Positions 9,226-18,974 are shown, numbered from the stretch's first letter. The stretch: 64,000 bases of DNA from Variovorax sp. HW608 (GCF_900090195.1 NZ_LT607803.1:3551628-3615627), one strand, 5' to 3'. A program made the numbers and translations. The notes: a model not told the origin generated them from the letters alone.

Positions 9226-10233
9226 ATGGCCACCACTTCACTGGGCGCATGGCCCGAGCGCAGCCGACGCCTGCTCCCAGGCGCACTGGCATGCGGCGTC
9301 GTTGCCGCAGCCGCAACCTGGGTCGCAGAACACCACGGCGCGCCCGTCATGCTGATTGCACTCCTGCTCGGCATCGCCATGAATTTCATGTCGACCGAGG
9401 TGCGCTGCACGCCGGGGATCGAGTTCTGCTCAAAGACGATGCTGCGTGCCGGCATCGCGCTGCTCGGGATGCGGATTACCTTGCCGCAGATCCTTTCGCT
9501 CGGCTGGCCGCTCGTGGCGTTCATCTCGCTCTCGGTCATCCTGATCATCGCCCTATCAATGCACGCTGCGAGGGCATTGCGCTTTGATCCGCTCTTCGGA
9601 CTGCTTACAGGTGGAGCGACCGCAATCTGCGGCGCATCTGCTGCATTGGCGCTGTCAAGTGCAATGCCTCCGCACCCTCAAAAGGAGCGCGCCACCATGC
9701 TCACGGTGATCGCTGTGAGCACGCTCTCCACCCTCGCCATGGTCGCCTACCCGACGATTGCCCGCTGGATGGCATTGGATCCGCACAAGGCTGGCATCTT
9801 TCTGGGTGGAACCATTCACGACGTCGCCCAGGTCGTCGGGGCGGGCTATTCGATGTCGCAAGAGACTGGCGACACGGCCACGTTGGTCAAGCTGCTGAGG
9901 GTCGCCATGCTGCTGCCGATCGTCACCTTGACTGCGGCGATGACACGTGCCACCGCCGCTGCAGGATCGCGTCGTCCCCCACTGGTCCCATGGTTCGTCG
10001 CCGGTTTCGCGGTGCTTGTGTGCATCAATAGCGTCGGTTGCTTCTCTGCAAGCACGCAGCAACTGGGCAGTGACGTGTCGCGATGGCTGCTCGTCGTGGC
10101 GGTGGCCAGCATCGGCATGAAGACGCGACCGAAGGAACTGTTGAACGTCGGCATTCGGCCCATAGCCCTGATCCTGTGCGAGACCATCCTTCTGGCCGCG
10201 CTGGTTCTCACTTTTCTGCATGCAGCGGGCTAA
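9226..10233 (+). CDS. YeiH/UPF0324-family membrane protein, putative sulfate/sulfonate exporter
   Basis: A 335-residue protein with about ten hydrophobic segments and the family features MLRAGIALLG and GGTIHDVAQVVGAG. Members are annotated as putative sulfate exporters, often near sulfonate degradation genes; the substrate is not established. It begins ten bases after the relict ligase tail, so its original upstream context has probably been lost by deletion. No link to the BKACE operon can be shown. Confidence 0.8.
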   Translation: MATTSLGAWPERSRRLLPGALACGVVAAAATWVAEHHGAPVMLIALLLGIAMNFMSTEVRCTPGIEFCSKTMLRAGIALLGMRITLPQILSLGWPLVAFISLSVILIIALSMHAARALRFDPLFGLLTGGATAICGASAALALSSAMPPHPQKERATMLTVIAVSTLSTLAMVAYPTIARWMALDPHKAGIFLGGTIHDVAQVVGAGYSMSQETGDTATLVKLLRVAMLLPIVTLTAAMTRATAAAGSRRPPLVPWFVAGFAVLVCINSVGCFSASTQQLGSDVSRWLLVVAVASIGMKTRPKELLNVGIRPIALILCETILLAALVLTFLHAAG

Positions 10234-10466
10234 GCACTACGGGAGACCTGCCGGTGTCGATGGCAACGACGGCCTTCGCAGTCTCAAGCTCCGTCTGCTG
10301 ACTTCTGAACTGCTAGGTGCCTCACGATTGGTGGGCGTTGATGGCATGCATGCCCGCATCCAGCGATGCCTTGATGCGATCGCTCACGTGGCCGCTGGCA
10401 TGGCGGGCGTCCGCCGAGTAAATTCCTCATTCTTCAACAGTGGGCCCCGGGTGGGCAAGCACTCCC

Positions 10467-10655
10467 ATGGAGCACTTCAACGAAGCCCAGGCCTTCGAGA
10501 TCATCAAAGCAGCACTCGAGGCAGACGCAATTAGATTGGTCGGCAACAACTCCGCCGATGCGGATGCCGCGGAGAGAAGAGCCAGAGGCGACGCAAGATA
10601 CCTGGTGACGCTGTACTCTGATCTGATTGGTCAGAAGCAAAAGAGCTCGGAGTAA
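10467..10655 (+). CDS. Small hypothetical protein
   Basis: A 62-residue frame starting MEHFNEAQAFEIIKAALE, acidic and helical in character, ending QKQKSSE. The composition is protein-like and the start is preceded only by GGGCAAGC. I do not recognise a family. Neighbouring genes give no functional hint. Confidence 0.4.
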   Translation: MEHFNEAQAFEIIKAALEADAIRLVGNNSADADAAERRARGDARYLVTLYSDLIGQKQKSSE

Positions 10656-10880
10656 CGTCGTCTACGAAGGCACCGAGTGATGGGACGGCTCTGTACCGGC
10701 TACCGAGCAACGCAAAAGTAGACGAATTGAATTCGAAATTACAGTAAGGCGTCGCTGTTTTGAATCGCAGTCCCGAGCACGTCAACCAAGCACCCTGCCA
10801 TCCTTCTGGGCGGGCGTAGAGGATGAAGTAGACCCGACAGCGGTCCTTCCCAAGCGCAGGCCAAGGAACGCAACGGGCAC

Positions 10881-10926
10881 GTACCCACCCATCCACCCTG
10901 CCCTTCCGAAGGACGCTTCACGCTGC
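10881..10926 (+). repeat. Dispersed intergenic repeat, copy A
   Basis: This 46-base block matches 24992-25037 at 41 of 46 positions by eye, both ending GGACGCTTCACGCTGC. Both copies lie in gene-free stretches downstream of genes, so this is probably a small genus-specific intergenic repeat rather than a gene relic. Confidence 0.55.
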
Positions 10927-11002
10927 AGACCTGCAGCTCAGATTGCTCTGCTGAGGGACCGCAATAGGAACCACATGGTGTCCTATCGGACAGGGCTAGA
11001 TC

Positions 11003-11785
11003 TCACGCAGATGTCTGCGCAGCAAATGCACGGATACGCGCCTCCATCGCGCCTTCGCCCGCGGACTCGTTGCCCAGATATGCCTCCTGAACTGACGAGT
11101 CAGACAGCAGGTCGGCCGCAGTGCCTTCGGTAACGATGCGACCTGCGGCAAGCACATAGCCTCGATCCGAAACTGCGAGCGCCGCACGGGCGTTCTGCTC
11201 CACGAGCAGGAAGGTACAGCCCTGATCCCTCAGCTTTCGCGTCAGCTCCAACACCGCATTGACGAAGATGGGCGCCAAGCCCAGAGAGGGCTCATCGAGC
11301 AAGAGCAAGCGAGGTCGAGCCATCATCGCTCGCGCAATGGCCAGCATCTGTTGCTCGCCTCCACTCATGGATCGTGCCAGTTGCGACTTGCGCTCCGCGA
11401 GCTTTGGGAACGCTTCATAGCATTTTTCGAGATCGCTCTGGATCACGCCTCTGTCGTGCTGATGAAAGGCGCCCAGCAGCAAGTTGTCCTCGACCGTCAT
11501 CCCAGAGAACAACTGCCGCCGCTCGGGCACCTGAATCAAGCGCTTCAGCACGATAGAGGCGGCCGGCCAATTGGTTATCTCCTTCCCATCGAAGAGGATC
11601 GATCCAGCCGTTGCCGGAAGGAGGCCCGAGATCGCTGAGAGCATGGTGGTCTTGCCGGCGCCGTTCGCGCCGAGAAGACTCACGATTTCACCCTCACGCA
11701 CTACGAGATCTACGCCATGCAAGACCGTCGACTGGCCATAACCGCAAACGAGGCTGCTGATTTCAAGAAGTGCTCGGTCGGTCAT
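11003..11785 (-). CDS. livF: LIV-type ABC transporter ATP-binding protein (LivF-like)
   Basis: A 260-residue ATPase with Walker A GANGAGKTT, ABC signature SGGEQQ and Walker B LLLLDEP. The order and overall pattern match LivF of branched-chain amino acid-type (HAAT) importers. Its start overlaps the end of the fused permease-ATPase gene by 4 bases. Members of this family in Burkholderiales carry many substrates besides amino acids, including amides and aromatic acids. Confidence 0.9.
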   Translation of the reverse strand: MTDRALLEISSLVCGYGQSTVLHGVDLVVREGEIVSLLGANGAGKTTMLSAISGLLPATAGSILFDGKEITNWPAASIVLKRLIQVPERRQLFSGMTVEDNLLLGAFHQHDRGVIQSDLEKCYEAFPKLAERKSQLARSMSGGEQQMLAIARAMMARPRLLLLDEPSLGLAPIFVNAVLELTRKLRDQGCTFLLVEQNARAALAVSDRGYVLAAGRIVTEGTAADLLSDSSVQEAYLGNESAGEGAMEARIRAFAAQTSA

Positions 11786-13596
11786 GCGTTGCTCCCTACG
11801 AGATAGGCGTCGATGACGCTCTTGGCGTTGCGTACTTCATTGGGAGGTCCCTCCTCGAGCTTGCGTCCGCGGTCCAGCACCACGACGTGATCCGAGAGGC
11901 CCATGACAAGACGTAGATCGTGCTCGACGAGCAACACGGTAGTGCCAGCTGCGCGGATGCGCACGATGAGTCGGGCAAGTTCCTCGGTTTCGCTGTCGTT
12001 CAACCCTGAAGCCGGCTCGTCCATGATGATGAGTCGTGGCTCGCAAGCCAGCGCGCGGGCCAACTCCACCTGCCGTTGCTGGCCGAAAGGAAGACTCTGA
12101 GGCGATGCGCCCGCGAGCTCGCTCAGTCCGACGAACTCGAGATACTTCATGGCTTGCAGTCGTGCGTCTGCAGCTTCGCGGCGGGCATGCGGCGTTGCCG
12201 CGCATATCGCTCCGATCGAAGCATGCGCGAATCGAGTGCGTCCGGCCATGACATTTTCGAGAACGGTCATTCCACCGAACAGCTGGATCAGTTGGAAAGT
12301 TCGGGCAACGCCCAGGCGCGCGATCTCGTCAACGCGAAGATCTTGGATCTCGCGACCGTCCAGCATCACTTTCCCCGAGCTGCACGGCAGGTAACCGCAC
12401 AACAGGTTGAAGGTGGTCGTCTTGCCGGCACCGTTGGGCCCGATCAAGGCCGTAATCTGTCCTTCGGGCACAGCAAAACTCACACTGTCCACCGCCTTGA
12501 GGCTGCCGAACGCGATCGAGACGTCCGAAGCCTTGAGTAGGTCGCCGGAGGGTTGCCGGTCGGTTCGAGTCGACATTGGAAGCTTTGCGACTTCCTTCGG
12601 GGTTGCCCCTGCCGCCAATGGCGCAGCACCACGTGCAGCGTCCGAGCGATCGCGCGACAGCCAGGAGCGCAGCGTTCCGACGATCCCACCCGGCATCGCG
12701 ATAAGCGCGAGCACGGTGGCGATGCCCATGATCAGCATTTCCAGCAGCGGCATGGAGAAGCCTTTCATGCCCTCGCGCAAGGCCGTCACCAATGCGGCGC
12801 CAATGACGCCTCCCCATGGAGATGTCAATCCGCCGATGATGACGGAGGTCAGGATTGCAAAGCCGTACTGCAGATTGAAGACCTGCGGCTCAATCAGCCG
12901 CAAGTAGTGTGCGGTCAGGCTGCCAGCGATAGAAGCCATCGCCGCCGAAAGCACGAACATCCGAACCTTCTGCTTTGCGATGTCGATTCCAACGGAAGCG
13001 GCTCCGGCCTCTGTCGTCGCGATTGCTCGCAGGCCCAGGCCTATGCGCGACACAGCGATGTTGCGGCAGATGAAAACCGCGAGCAGCGCGAACGCCCATA
13101 CGAGGTAGAAGAACGAAGCGGCCGATTCGAAGCGCCAGCCGAGCACGGAGAAGGCAGGCACGCCCGTGAGGCCCATTGCGCCACCAGTGAGTTCCATCGA
13201 TTCCGATGCGACGTGAATCAGGATCAGTTGGACCGCGAGCGAGGCCATGGCCAGGACGAATCCTCGAAGCCGCAAAATCGGCTTGCCAAGCAGATAGGCG
13301 GAGATCATCGAGATGGCAGCCGATGCCAATAGCGCTGGCAATGGGCTCCATCCGGCTTTCAACGTGAGCAACCCCGACCCATATGCGCCAATGAGACAGA
13401 ACGCTGCCTGGCCGAGTACAAGTTGATGCGCCAGGCCGAACATGAGCACCATGCCGGTCGCGCTGATGGCCAGCATTCCAACGACGATCAGTACTCCCAG
13501 GACGTATTCCGATTGGACGAAGAGTGGCGTTACGGCAATCAGCGCTATGAACGCCACCAGGGCGAGGCGTTCGCCAGAGAGAGAACGAGCCAGCAT
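11782..13596 (-). CDS. Fused LIV-type ABC permease and ATPase (LivM-LivG)
   Basis: The 604-residue product joins two subunits. Residues 1 to about 320 are a LivM-like permease with about nine hydrophobic segments. After a linker rich in Ala, Pro and Arg (about 320-355), a LivG-like ATPase follows with Walker A GPNGAGKTT, signature LPFGQQRQ and Walker B LIIMDEP. Fusion of these two subunits occurs in some proteobacterial HAAT transporters. It lies between livH and livF with a 3-base gap and a 4-base overlap, so stoichiometry is fixed by fusion. Confidence 0.88.
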   Translation of the reverse strand: MLARSLSGERLALVAFIALIAVTPLFVQSEYVLGVLIVVGMLAISATGMVLMFGLAHQLVLGQAAFCLIGAYGSGLLTLKAGWSPLPALLASAAISMISAYLLGKPILRLRGFVLAMASLAVQLILIHVASESMELTGGAMGLTGVPAFSVLGWRFESAASFFYLVWAFALLAVFICRNIAVSRIGLGLRAIATTEAGAASVGIDIAKQKVRMFVLSAAMASIAGSLTAHYLRLIEPQVFNLQYGFAILTSVIIGGLTSPWGGVIGAALVTALREGMKGFSMPLLEMLIMGIATVLALIAMPGGIVGTLRSWLSRDRSDAARGAAPLAAGATPKEVAKLPMSTRTDRQPSGDLLKASDVSIAFGSLKAVDSVSFAVPEGQITALIGPNGAGKTTTFNLLCGYLPCSSGKVMLDGREIQDLRVDEIARLGVARTFQLIQLFGGMTVLENVMAGRTRFAHASIGAICAATPHARREAADARLQAMKYLEFVGLSELAGASPQSLPFGQQRQVELARALACEPRLIIMDEPASGLNDSETEELARLIVRIRAAGTTVLLVEHDLRLVMGLSDHVVVLDRGRKLEEGPPNEVRNAKSVIDAYLVGSNA

Positions 13597-13599
13597 GAC

Positions 13600-14484
13600 T
13601 TAGTGACCAATCATGGTGAGTTGCTGGCGCTTGCTGGAGACGCCTGCGGAAATGAGTAGATAGGCCAGGAGCAATCCGTAGACGATGATGTCGCGTGCCC
13701 CGGAAGAGACGAGTCCCGCGGCGGCCGTCTCGATCACACCAACACTGAGCGCAACCGCGACCGCTTTTTGCGGTGATCGAAATCCGGCGAGCAGGGCTGC
13801 GATGAATCCCTTCAGCCCGAAGTCGATCCCGAGCGTCCAGGACGCCAACGTGATGGGCGCGACGACTGCGCCCCCGAGGGCGGCAAGCGCACCGCCGACT
13901 GATAGAACAAGCAGCGCCACGCGCTCGGGTGCGATGCCCATGAGTCGCGCCGCCATCAGGTTCTCGGAGCAACCACGAACAGCGCGACCCCAACGAGTAC
14001 GCATCAGGAAGTAGAAGACGATCGCAAGTACCAATATGGTGAGCAGCCACACCCACGCGATCTGCCATGCGAGAAACGCGCCCAGGAGTTCGAAGACGTC
14101 ATCGCCACTGAAGCCTGGAAGCGGCAATGGGTCTGCGCCCGCAACGACCATCGCGAGTCCGCGCAGTACTACCGCGAAGCCAAAGGTGACGGTGACCCTG
14201 ATGAAATCCGGACTGCTGCGAATTGGAGCCAGAGTCAGTCGCTCCTGTGCGAAGCCGACGAGCCCGCCAGCGGCAACCGCCGCAGCGATCGCGATCGTGA
14301 GTGGCAGTCCATGCGCGTGTGCGAACGCGGCTACCAGCGCGCCGACCATCACATACTCGCCTTGAGCGAAGTTGATGACGCCGGTCGCGTTGAAGCACAG
14401 CACGTAGCCCACGGCAACCAGCGCATAGATGCACCCGGTCGACAGGCCAGAGAAGAAGAACTGGGAAAGGGATTGCAGATCCAT
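13600..14484 (-). CDS. livH: LIV-type ABC transporter permease (LivH-like)
   Basis: A 294-residue membrane protein with about eight hydrophobic segments. The N-terminus G-C-I-Y-A-L-V-A-V-G followed by GVINFAQGEYVM is diagnostic of LivH permeases. It is the second gene of the operon, 26 bases after the receptor gene, and pairs with the LivM half of the next gene. Confidence 0.9.
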   Translation of the reverse strand: MDLQSLSQFFFSGLSTGCIYALVAVGYVLCFNATGVINFAQGEYVMVGALVAAFAHAHGLPLTIAIAAAVAAGGLVGFAQERLTLAPIRSSPDFIRVTVTFGFAVVLRGLAMVVAGADPLPLPGFSGDDVFELLGAFLAWQIAWVWLLTILVLAIVFYFLMRTRWGRAVRGCSENLMAARLMGIAPERVALLVLSVGGALAALGGAVVAPITLASWTLGIDFGLKGFIAALLAGFRSPQKAVAVALSVGVIETAAAGLVSSGARDIIVYGLLLAYLLISAGVSSKRQQLTMIGH

Positions 14485-14510
14485 GGGCGGCCTGTCGCGA
14501 CGCTTGTCGC

Positions 14511-15665
14511 CTATTGCGCAATGACGAAGCGCTCGCCGTCGTGCTCAGCCACGGTCAGGCCTCGGTAGTCCTGCCCGATGTGGTTCTCGGGTGTGTAGGT
14601 AAACGGCCCGTTGATCGCCGGCACGTCCTTGGCCTGTTCGATCTTGTCCCGAAGAGCTTTTCGATCAGGTCCCGCCGCGGCCGTCGCCCATTCCGTCAGG
14701 ATGCCGTGATCCCAGCCGAACGTCGTGAAGAGGGTCCCCTTTTTCTCGAGCGCCTTTTCCATCTCAGCGTACAGCTTGCCGGATGGACCAGGGACGCCCG
14801 CGCCAAGACTTCCGATGTTCGTCGCCATGTACAGGCCCTTGGCGTTGGCTGCTCCTCCAATGCTCTCGAAGAAGGTTCGCGAGATGGTCGCCTGGGTCAT
14901 CGCCAGGGGGAACGGCAGGCGCAGCTGCCGGTACTGCTTGTAGATCAGGATCGCAGGCGCCGCTGCAGCAGCGATGTAGACCACATCCGGGCGGCTAGCG
15001 CGCAGCTTGGTGAGTTGCGTCGCGAAGTTGGTGTCCTGGTTCTGGAACGTTTCGGCCGCCACGATCTCGGCGCCGTTGTCGGCTGCGAGCTTCTTGATGG
15101 TGAGGATCTCCGCCTGGCCGTAGCCGTCATTCGGGTACATGACGCCGATTCGTTTGAAGTTCTTCTTGGCCATCCAAACGATCAGCGCCTTTTGGAAGTC
15201 GGCTGTACCCGGCGCCACCTTGAAAAGATAGGGCGCCGGAGGCACACCGATCTGATCCACGATCCCCCCGCAGATCACGGGCACCTTGTATTCGTCGGTG
15301 ACCGCCTTAACCGCGAGGATTGCGCTTGAGGCACTCGCCAGCCAGATGAGGGAGGTGTCCGGTGCGCTCGCCAACCGCTTGAACGCGCTCAGCGAGCCAA
15401 CCGAGGTGCTTTCGTCGTCGATCAGCTCGAAGCCGACCGGCCGGCCCTTGAAGCCACCTCGCTGATTCCAGGCTTTGACATAGGCCTTGGCGCCCTCGGC
15501 GTACTCGGTACCGAATGCTGCTGCAACGCCCGTCAGAGGCGCGATCATCCCGATCTTCAGGGGGCCCTGCTGGGCGAACGCGCGCGCCGACCAGGTCGTG
15601 GACACTGCTGCAAGGGCTGCGGCCTGAATCAAGCCGCGGCGGGTTCGGTCGGGTGCAACGGACAT
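14511..15665 (-). CDS. LIV-type periplasmic substrate-binding protein
   Basis: A 384-residue Peripla_BP_6 protein. The N-terminus has twin arginines (RTRRGLIQAAAL) and a SARAFAQQ cleavage region, so export may be by the Tat route. The mature part starts GPLKIGMIAPLTG, the usual type I binding-fold start. AGGAGACCCTT precedes the start. It heads the transporter operon and is divergent from a TetR regulator. Nearby amidohydrolases and a cyclase-family enzyme suggest a cyclic or amide-bearing ligand, but this is inference. Confidence 0.9.
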   Translation of the reverse strand: MSVAPDRTRRGLIQAAALAAVSTTWSARAFAQQGPLKIGMIAPLTGVAAAFGTEYAEGAKAYVKAWNQRGGFKGRPVGFELIDDESTSVGSLSAFKRLASAPDTSLIWLASASSAILAVKAVTDEYKVPVICGGIVDQIGVPPAPYLFKVAPGTADFQKALIVWMAKKNFKRIGVMYPNDGYGQAEILTIKKLAADNGAEIVAAETFQNQDTNFATQLTKLRASRPDVVYIAAAAAPAILIYKQYRQLRLPFPLAMTQATISRTFFESIGGAANAKGLYMATNIGSLGAGVPGPSGKLYAEMEKALEKKGTLFTTFGWDHGILTEWATAAAGPDRKALRDKIEQAKDVPAINGPFTYTPENHIGQDYRGLTVAEHDGERFVIAQ

Positions 15666-15706
15666 AAGGGTCTCCTGAGGGTTAAAGTTGCGAAGCTCGA
15701 TTTCGT

Positions 15707-15722
15707 TAGGTCAATCGTATAG
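15707..15722 (+). promoter_or_regulatory. 16-bp motif shared with the cyclase/fumarylacetoacetase promoter
   Basis: TAGGTCAATCGTATAG lies between the divergent receptor and TetR genes. Its exact reverse complement is at 19038-19053, and a 13/16 version is at 18959-18974. A TetR-family binding site is the simplest reading, with the regulator at 15830 the best candidate. Confidence 0.6.
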
Positions 15723-15829
15723 GCCACAAGTTGGCGTCGTGATAGGTGTTTGTCCTATATGTCACTGGAGGGTATTCGTATGAAAGTAGGTCACATGAAT
15801 AGTTTTTGGAAGACGACGGAGCTGGCCCG

Positions 15830-16642
15830 ATGAGCCGCAGCGATCCCTTTGTCAAGGCGCTGGACTCGGCAGAGGCTCAGTTCGCGGAACGCGGTTATCA
15901 CGGCGTCTCGATGCGCCAAGTCGCCGAAGGCGCCGGCATCTCCGTTTCGCTGGTCCAGTACCACTTCAAGACCAAAGAAGCTCTTTTTTCCGCCGTCATG
16001 GAAAGGCGGATCGTCGCGATCAACCATCGCCGACTCGCACTGCTGGACGCGGTGGAGGTCAATTGCAAGCCGTCTGGCAAGCCCGCTGTCGAGGACGTCT
16101 TGCAGGCGTTCTTGGAGCCCACTGTTCTGCTCTCCCGAGACAAGGCGTCCGGGGGCAACTACTACGCTCAGTTGATCGCGCAAGTGACCAACGATCCCCA
16201 GCCACATGCGCGGAACATATCGCGCTCCTTCACCGATCCGATCGCCAGGCAAACGCTCCGGGTCTTGCACCTGGCATTGCCCGAGCTGGATCGCGCCACA
16301 TTGGCGTGGTGTTACGTGTTTGCCGTGGGATCGATGATTGCCGCGATTTCGCCGACCGGTCGCGTTCGCTTGCTGTCCAACAACGAAGCGGACCCAGACG
16401 ATGTGAAAACGGTGATGTCGCTGCTCGTGCCTTTCCTCACTGGTGCGTTCGAGCGGATCGCAGCCATGAGCAAAGCAGGAACGCTCGCGTTGACACCCAG
16501 GTCGCTGGCAACTGTTCTACCGCTGCCTGATGCGAACTACCCGCAGCAGGCCGAGTCGCCGACCGACTCGCCGCCAACGTCCCCATCACGTCGCAAGGCC
16601 AAACCGGCCACTGCGAAATCAATCGCAACCCGTAAAACCTGA
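15830..16642 (+). CDS. TetR-family transcriptional regulator
   Basis: A 270-residue protein with an N-terminal TetR helix-turn-helix (about residues 8-55; SMRQVAEGAGISVSLVQYHF) and a ligand-binding helical domain. The last ~50 residues are Pro/Ser/Arg/Lys-rich and probably disordered. I use the ATG at 15830 instead of an upstream TTG at 15806. It is divergent from the LIV operon and 12 bases upstream of an amidohydrolase gene, so it likely controls both. Confidence 0.85.
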   Translation: MSRSDPFVKALDSAEAQFAERGYHGVSMRQVAEGAGISVSLVQYHFKTKEALFSAVMERRIVAINHRRLALLDAVEVNCKPSGKPAVEDVLQAFLEPTVLLSRDKASGGNYYAQLIAQVTNDPQPHARNISRSFTDPIARQTLRVLHLALPELDRATLAWCYVFAVGSMIAAISPTGRVRLLSNNEADPDDVKTVMSLLVPFLTGAFERIAAMSKAGTLALTPRSLATVLPLPDANYPQQAESPTDSPPTSPSRRKAKPATAKSIATRKT

Positions 16643-16654
16643 AGGAAACCCAAG

Positions 16655-18076
16655 ATGTCTTCACGTCGCACCCTCATCCGCGGGGGGCATGTCCTCACGA
16701 TCGATCCCTCCATCCCTGATCTGCCGGTGGGCGATGTTCTGATCGAAGGAAATGTCATTCAAGCGGTCGGCCCCAATCTGCAGGTTGCAGATGCCGAAGT
16801 GGTCGACGCGAAGGGCATGGTCGTCTGCCCCGGGTTTGTGGACACCCACAGACACACGTGGCAGACCCAGTTACGCACGGTCGCCTCCGACTACACCTTG
16901 TCGGACTATGGCCTGAACATTCGCCTTGGCTATAGCTCGTTCTACGAGCCGCAAGACGCCTTCCTTGGCAACTACGCGGGCGCCCTTGAGGCCTTGAACG
17001 CGGGCGTGACGACGATCGTGGACCACTGCCACATCCTCAACTCCCCTGAACACGCCGACGAGGCCCTGCGCGGCCTGCGGGAAGCCGGCGGGCGAGCGGT
17101 CTGGTGCTACGGGCTCTTTCCCAATCCGAAACATCATCCGTTCCGTTTCGACGATTTCGATCCGAGCTGGCGCCTCGATGACGCCAGGCGAATTCGCAAA
17201 GGGGCGCTCGCGAGCGATGACGGTCCGGTCTACATGGGACTTGCCCCAGCCGAGGTGGAAAAGCCGGCGTTCGAAGCGGTCGCCGAGGAAGTGCGGTTTG
17301 GTCGCGAGATCGGCGCAAAGGTCATCTCTTGCCACGTGGCTATGGGGGGCCACAGCGTCCATGTTCGCCCGTCCGTCACCACCAACCTCGGCAGGGCCCT
17401 GTTGCTGGGGCCGGACATCTTGCTCGTACATGGGAACTCCCTGAGCAGGCACGAACTGGGCATGGTGCGCGACCACGGTGCAGCGATTTCGGCTACGCCG
17501 GAGATCGAGGTGCAGATGGGAATGGGCAGGCCCATCCTCGGGGCCGCGCTGCGAGCCGGCGCAAAGATCGGACTGGGTGTCGACATCGTCTCGAACATCG
17601 GCGGCGACATGTTCCACCCCATGCGCTCTGCCTTGGTCGAAGAGCGCGGGGCGGACAACGACGTGCTTTTCAAGAACGATCAGATTCCGCGACGGCTGGA
17701 GTTCCGCTGCCGCGATGTGCTCCGCGTCGCGACGATGGGCGGAGCCGAGGCGATCGGGCTCGATTCAAAGATCGGCAGCCTCACGCCAGGCAAGAAGGCG
17801 GACGTCATCTGCGTGCGACGCACCAGCTTCAACACCATGGGCGCATGGGACCCGGAAGCCACGCTCGTGCACTACGCCACGCCGAATGATGTGGACAGCG
17901 TCTGGGTCGACGGACGCGCAATCAAGCGCAATGGGGCACTGCTGGGCGTGCAACAACCGTCGATCGTCGAACAGGTCTGGGCTTCGAGAGAGCGACTGGA
18001 AAGGCAGTACCGGGAGATCAACATCGACCAGTTGCGCTCCACCAAGGGATACCAGCGGGAGAACTACGGGAACTGA
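16655..18076 (+). CDS. Amidohydrolase-family protein (AtzA/TrzN-like), copy 1
   Basis: A 473-residue member of the metal-dependent amidohydrolase superfamily. Metal ligands visible are HRH in GFVDTHRHTW, a His in ISCHVAMGG, a His in LLVHGN and the Asp in LGVDIVSN. Subtype-III enzymes of this kind deaminate or dechlorinate heterocycles such as triazines, cytosine or guanine derivatives. It follows the TetR gene directly. A paralogue is at 20644. Substrate cannot be told from sequence. Confidence 0.85.
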   Translation: MSSRRTLIRGGHVLTIDPSIPDLPVGDVLIEGNVIQAVGPNLQVADAEVVDAKGMVVCPGFVDTHRHTWQTQLRTVASDYTLSDYGLNIRLGYSSFYEPQDAFLGNYAGALEALNAGVTTIVDHCHILNSPEHADEALRGLREAGGRAVWCYGLFPNPKHHPFRFDDFDPSWRLDDARRIRKGALASDDGPVYMGLAPAEVEKPAFEAVAEEVRFGREIGAKVISCHVAMGGHSVHVRPSVTTNLGRALLLGPDILLVHGNSLSRHELGMVRDHGAAISATPEIEVQMGMGRPILGAALRAGAKIGLGVDIVSNIGGDMFHPMRSALVEERGADNDVLFKNDQIPRRLEFRCRDVLRVATMGGAEAIGLDSKIGSLTPGKKADVICVRRTSFNTMGAWDPEATLVHYATPNDVDSVWVDGRAIKRNGALLGVQQPSIVEQVWASRERLERQYREINIDQLRSTKGYQRENYGN

Positions 18077-18104
18077 TCGAGGCAAGGGCCTGAAGCCCTT
18101 GGGT

Positions 18105-18132
18105 AAGGCCAGTCGCTGACGCGGCTGGCCTT
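18105..18132. terminator. Bidirectional terminator between convergent genes
   Basis: AAGGCCAGTCGC and GCGGCTGGCCTT form a 12-bp stem with one G-T wobble and a TGAC loop. It lies between the convergent amidohydrolase and cyclase genes. The flanking A/T content gives short runs on both strands. Confidence 0.7.
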
Positions 18133-18142
18133 TCCGCTTTCT

Positions 18143-18943
18143 TCAGTTGTCCAGGATCGCGACGGCGCGCGTCCATCCGGCAGACGCACGGTGGATCTTC
18201 ACCGGAAAGCAAATGACGGTGAACCCGAACGCAGGGAGCTGTTCGAGGTTGCACAGCTTTTCCATTTGCCAGTACGCCATCTCTCTGCCCGCCTTGTGCC
18301 CTTCCCACAGAAGGGACCGGTCGCCGGTCTCCTTGAAGCGCTGGGCCGTCGCCTTGAACGCCGGATCCCAGGTATAGGAATCGGTACCGACTACCTTCAC
18401 CCCCATCTCCAGCAGATGTAGCGTAGCTGCTCGGCCAAATCCGCAGGCGCAGTCGGCGAAGTCCGGATCTCTGTGACGCTGGCCGCTCACGGTGTTGGCC
18501 AGCACGATGTCCAACGGCTGGATCTGGTAACCGATGCGCTGCAGCTCCCGATCGATGTCCTCGGGTTGCACGATGTAGCCCGCATCCAGATGTCGGAAAT
18601 CGAGCTTGACGCCCGGCCGGAAGCACACCTCCAACGGGACTTGGTCGATCGTTGGGGACGGCTCTCCGCCTGGAATGAGTCGATGGTTGGTCGTGGAGTG
18701 GTAGTGCCACGGCGCATCCATATGGGTGCCCGCGTGGGTGCTGAGGGAAACCCTCTCCACCGCCCAGCCCTCGCCGTCCAGCAGATCCCCTTCTTCAAGG
18801 CCGCCGAAGGCACGGCTGAAGACCTCGAATGAGCCGCGGTGATCCACGTAGTCGATCTTGGGTTGATGGCCCGGGGGGCTCGTGGGGCGATCTTCGAAAA
18901 CGACCGACAGATCGACGAAACGGCGACTTGGGGAAATGTTCAT
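18143..18943 (-). CDS. Cyclase-family metal-dependent hydrolase (kynurenine formamidase-like)
   Basis: A 266-residue protein with the diagnostic metal-binding motif HAGTHMDAPWHYH near residue 70, shared by bacterial kynurenine formamidases, isatin hydrolases and polyketide cyclases. These use Zn2+ or Mn2+ to open amides or lactams. GGAGTTGCC precedes the start. It is divergent from fumarylacetoacetase and shares its control region. With two amidohydrolases nearby, hydrolytic ring opening of an N-heterocycle is plausible. Confidence 0.8.
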   Translation of the reverse strand: MNISPSRRFVDLSVVFEDRPTSPPGHQPKIDYVDHRGSFEVFSRAFGGLEEGDLLDGEGWAVERVSLSTHAGTHMDAPWHYHSTTNHRLIPGGEPSPTIDQVPLEVCFRPGVKLDFRHLDAGYIVQPEDIDRELQRIGYQIQPLDIVLANTVSGQRHRDPDFADCACGFGRAATLHLLEMGVKVVGTDSYTWDPAFKATAQRFKETGDRSLLWEGHKAGREMAYWQMEKLCNLEQLPAFGFTVICFPVKIHRASAGWTRAVAILDN

Positions 18944-18958
18944 GGCAACTCCTATTGA

Positions 18959-18974
18959 CTATATGAATGACCAA
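18959..18974 (-). promoter_or_regulatory. Imperfect copy of the 16-bp motif
   Basis: On the minus strand this reads TTGGTCATTCATATAG, matching the exact motif at 15707 in 13 of 16 positions. It lies just upstream of the cyclase gene start and could be that gene's operator. Confidence 0.45.
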
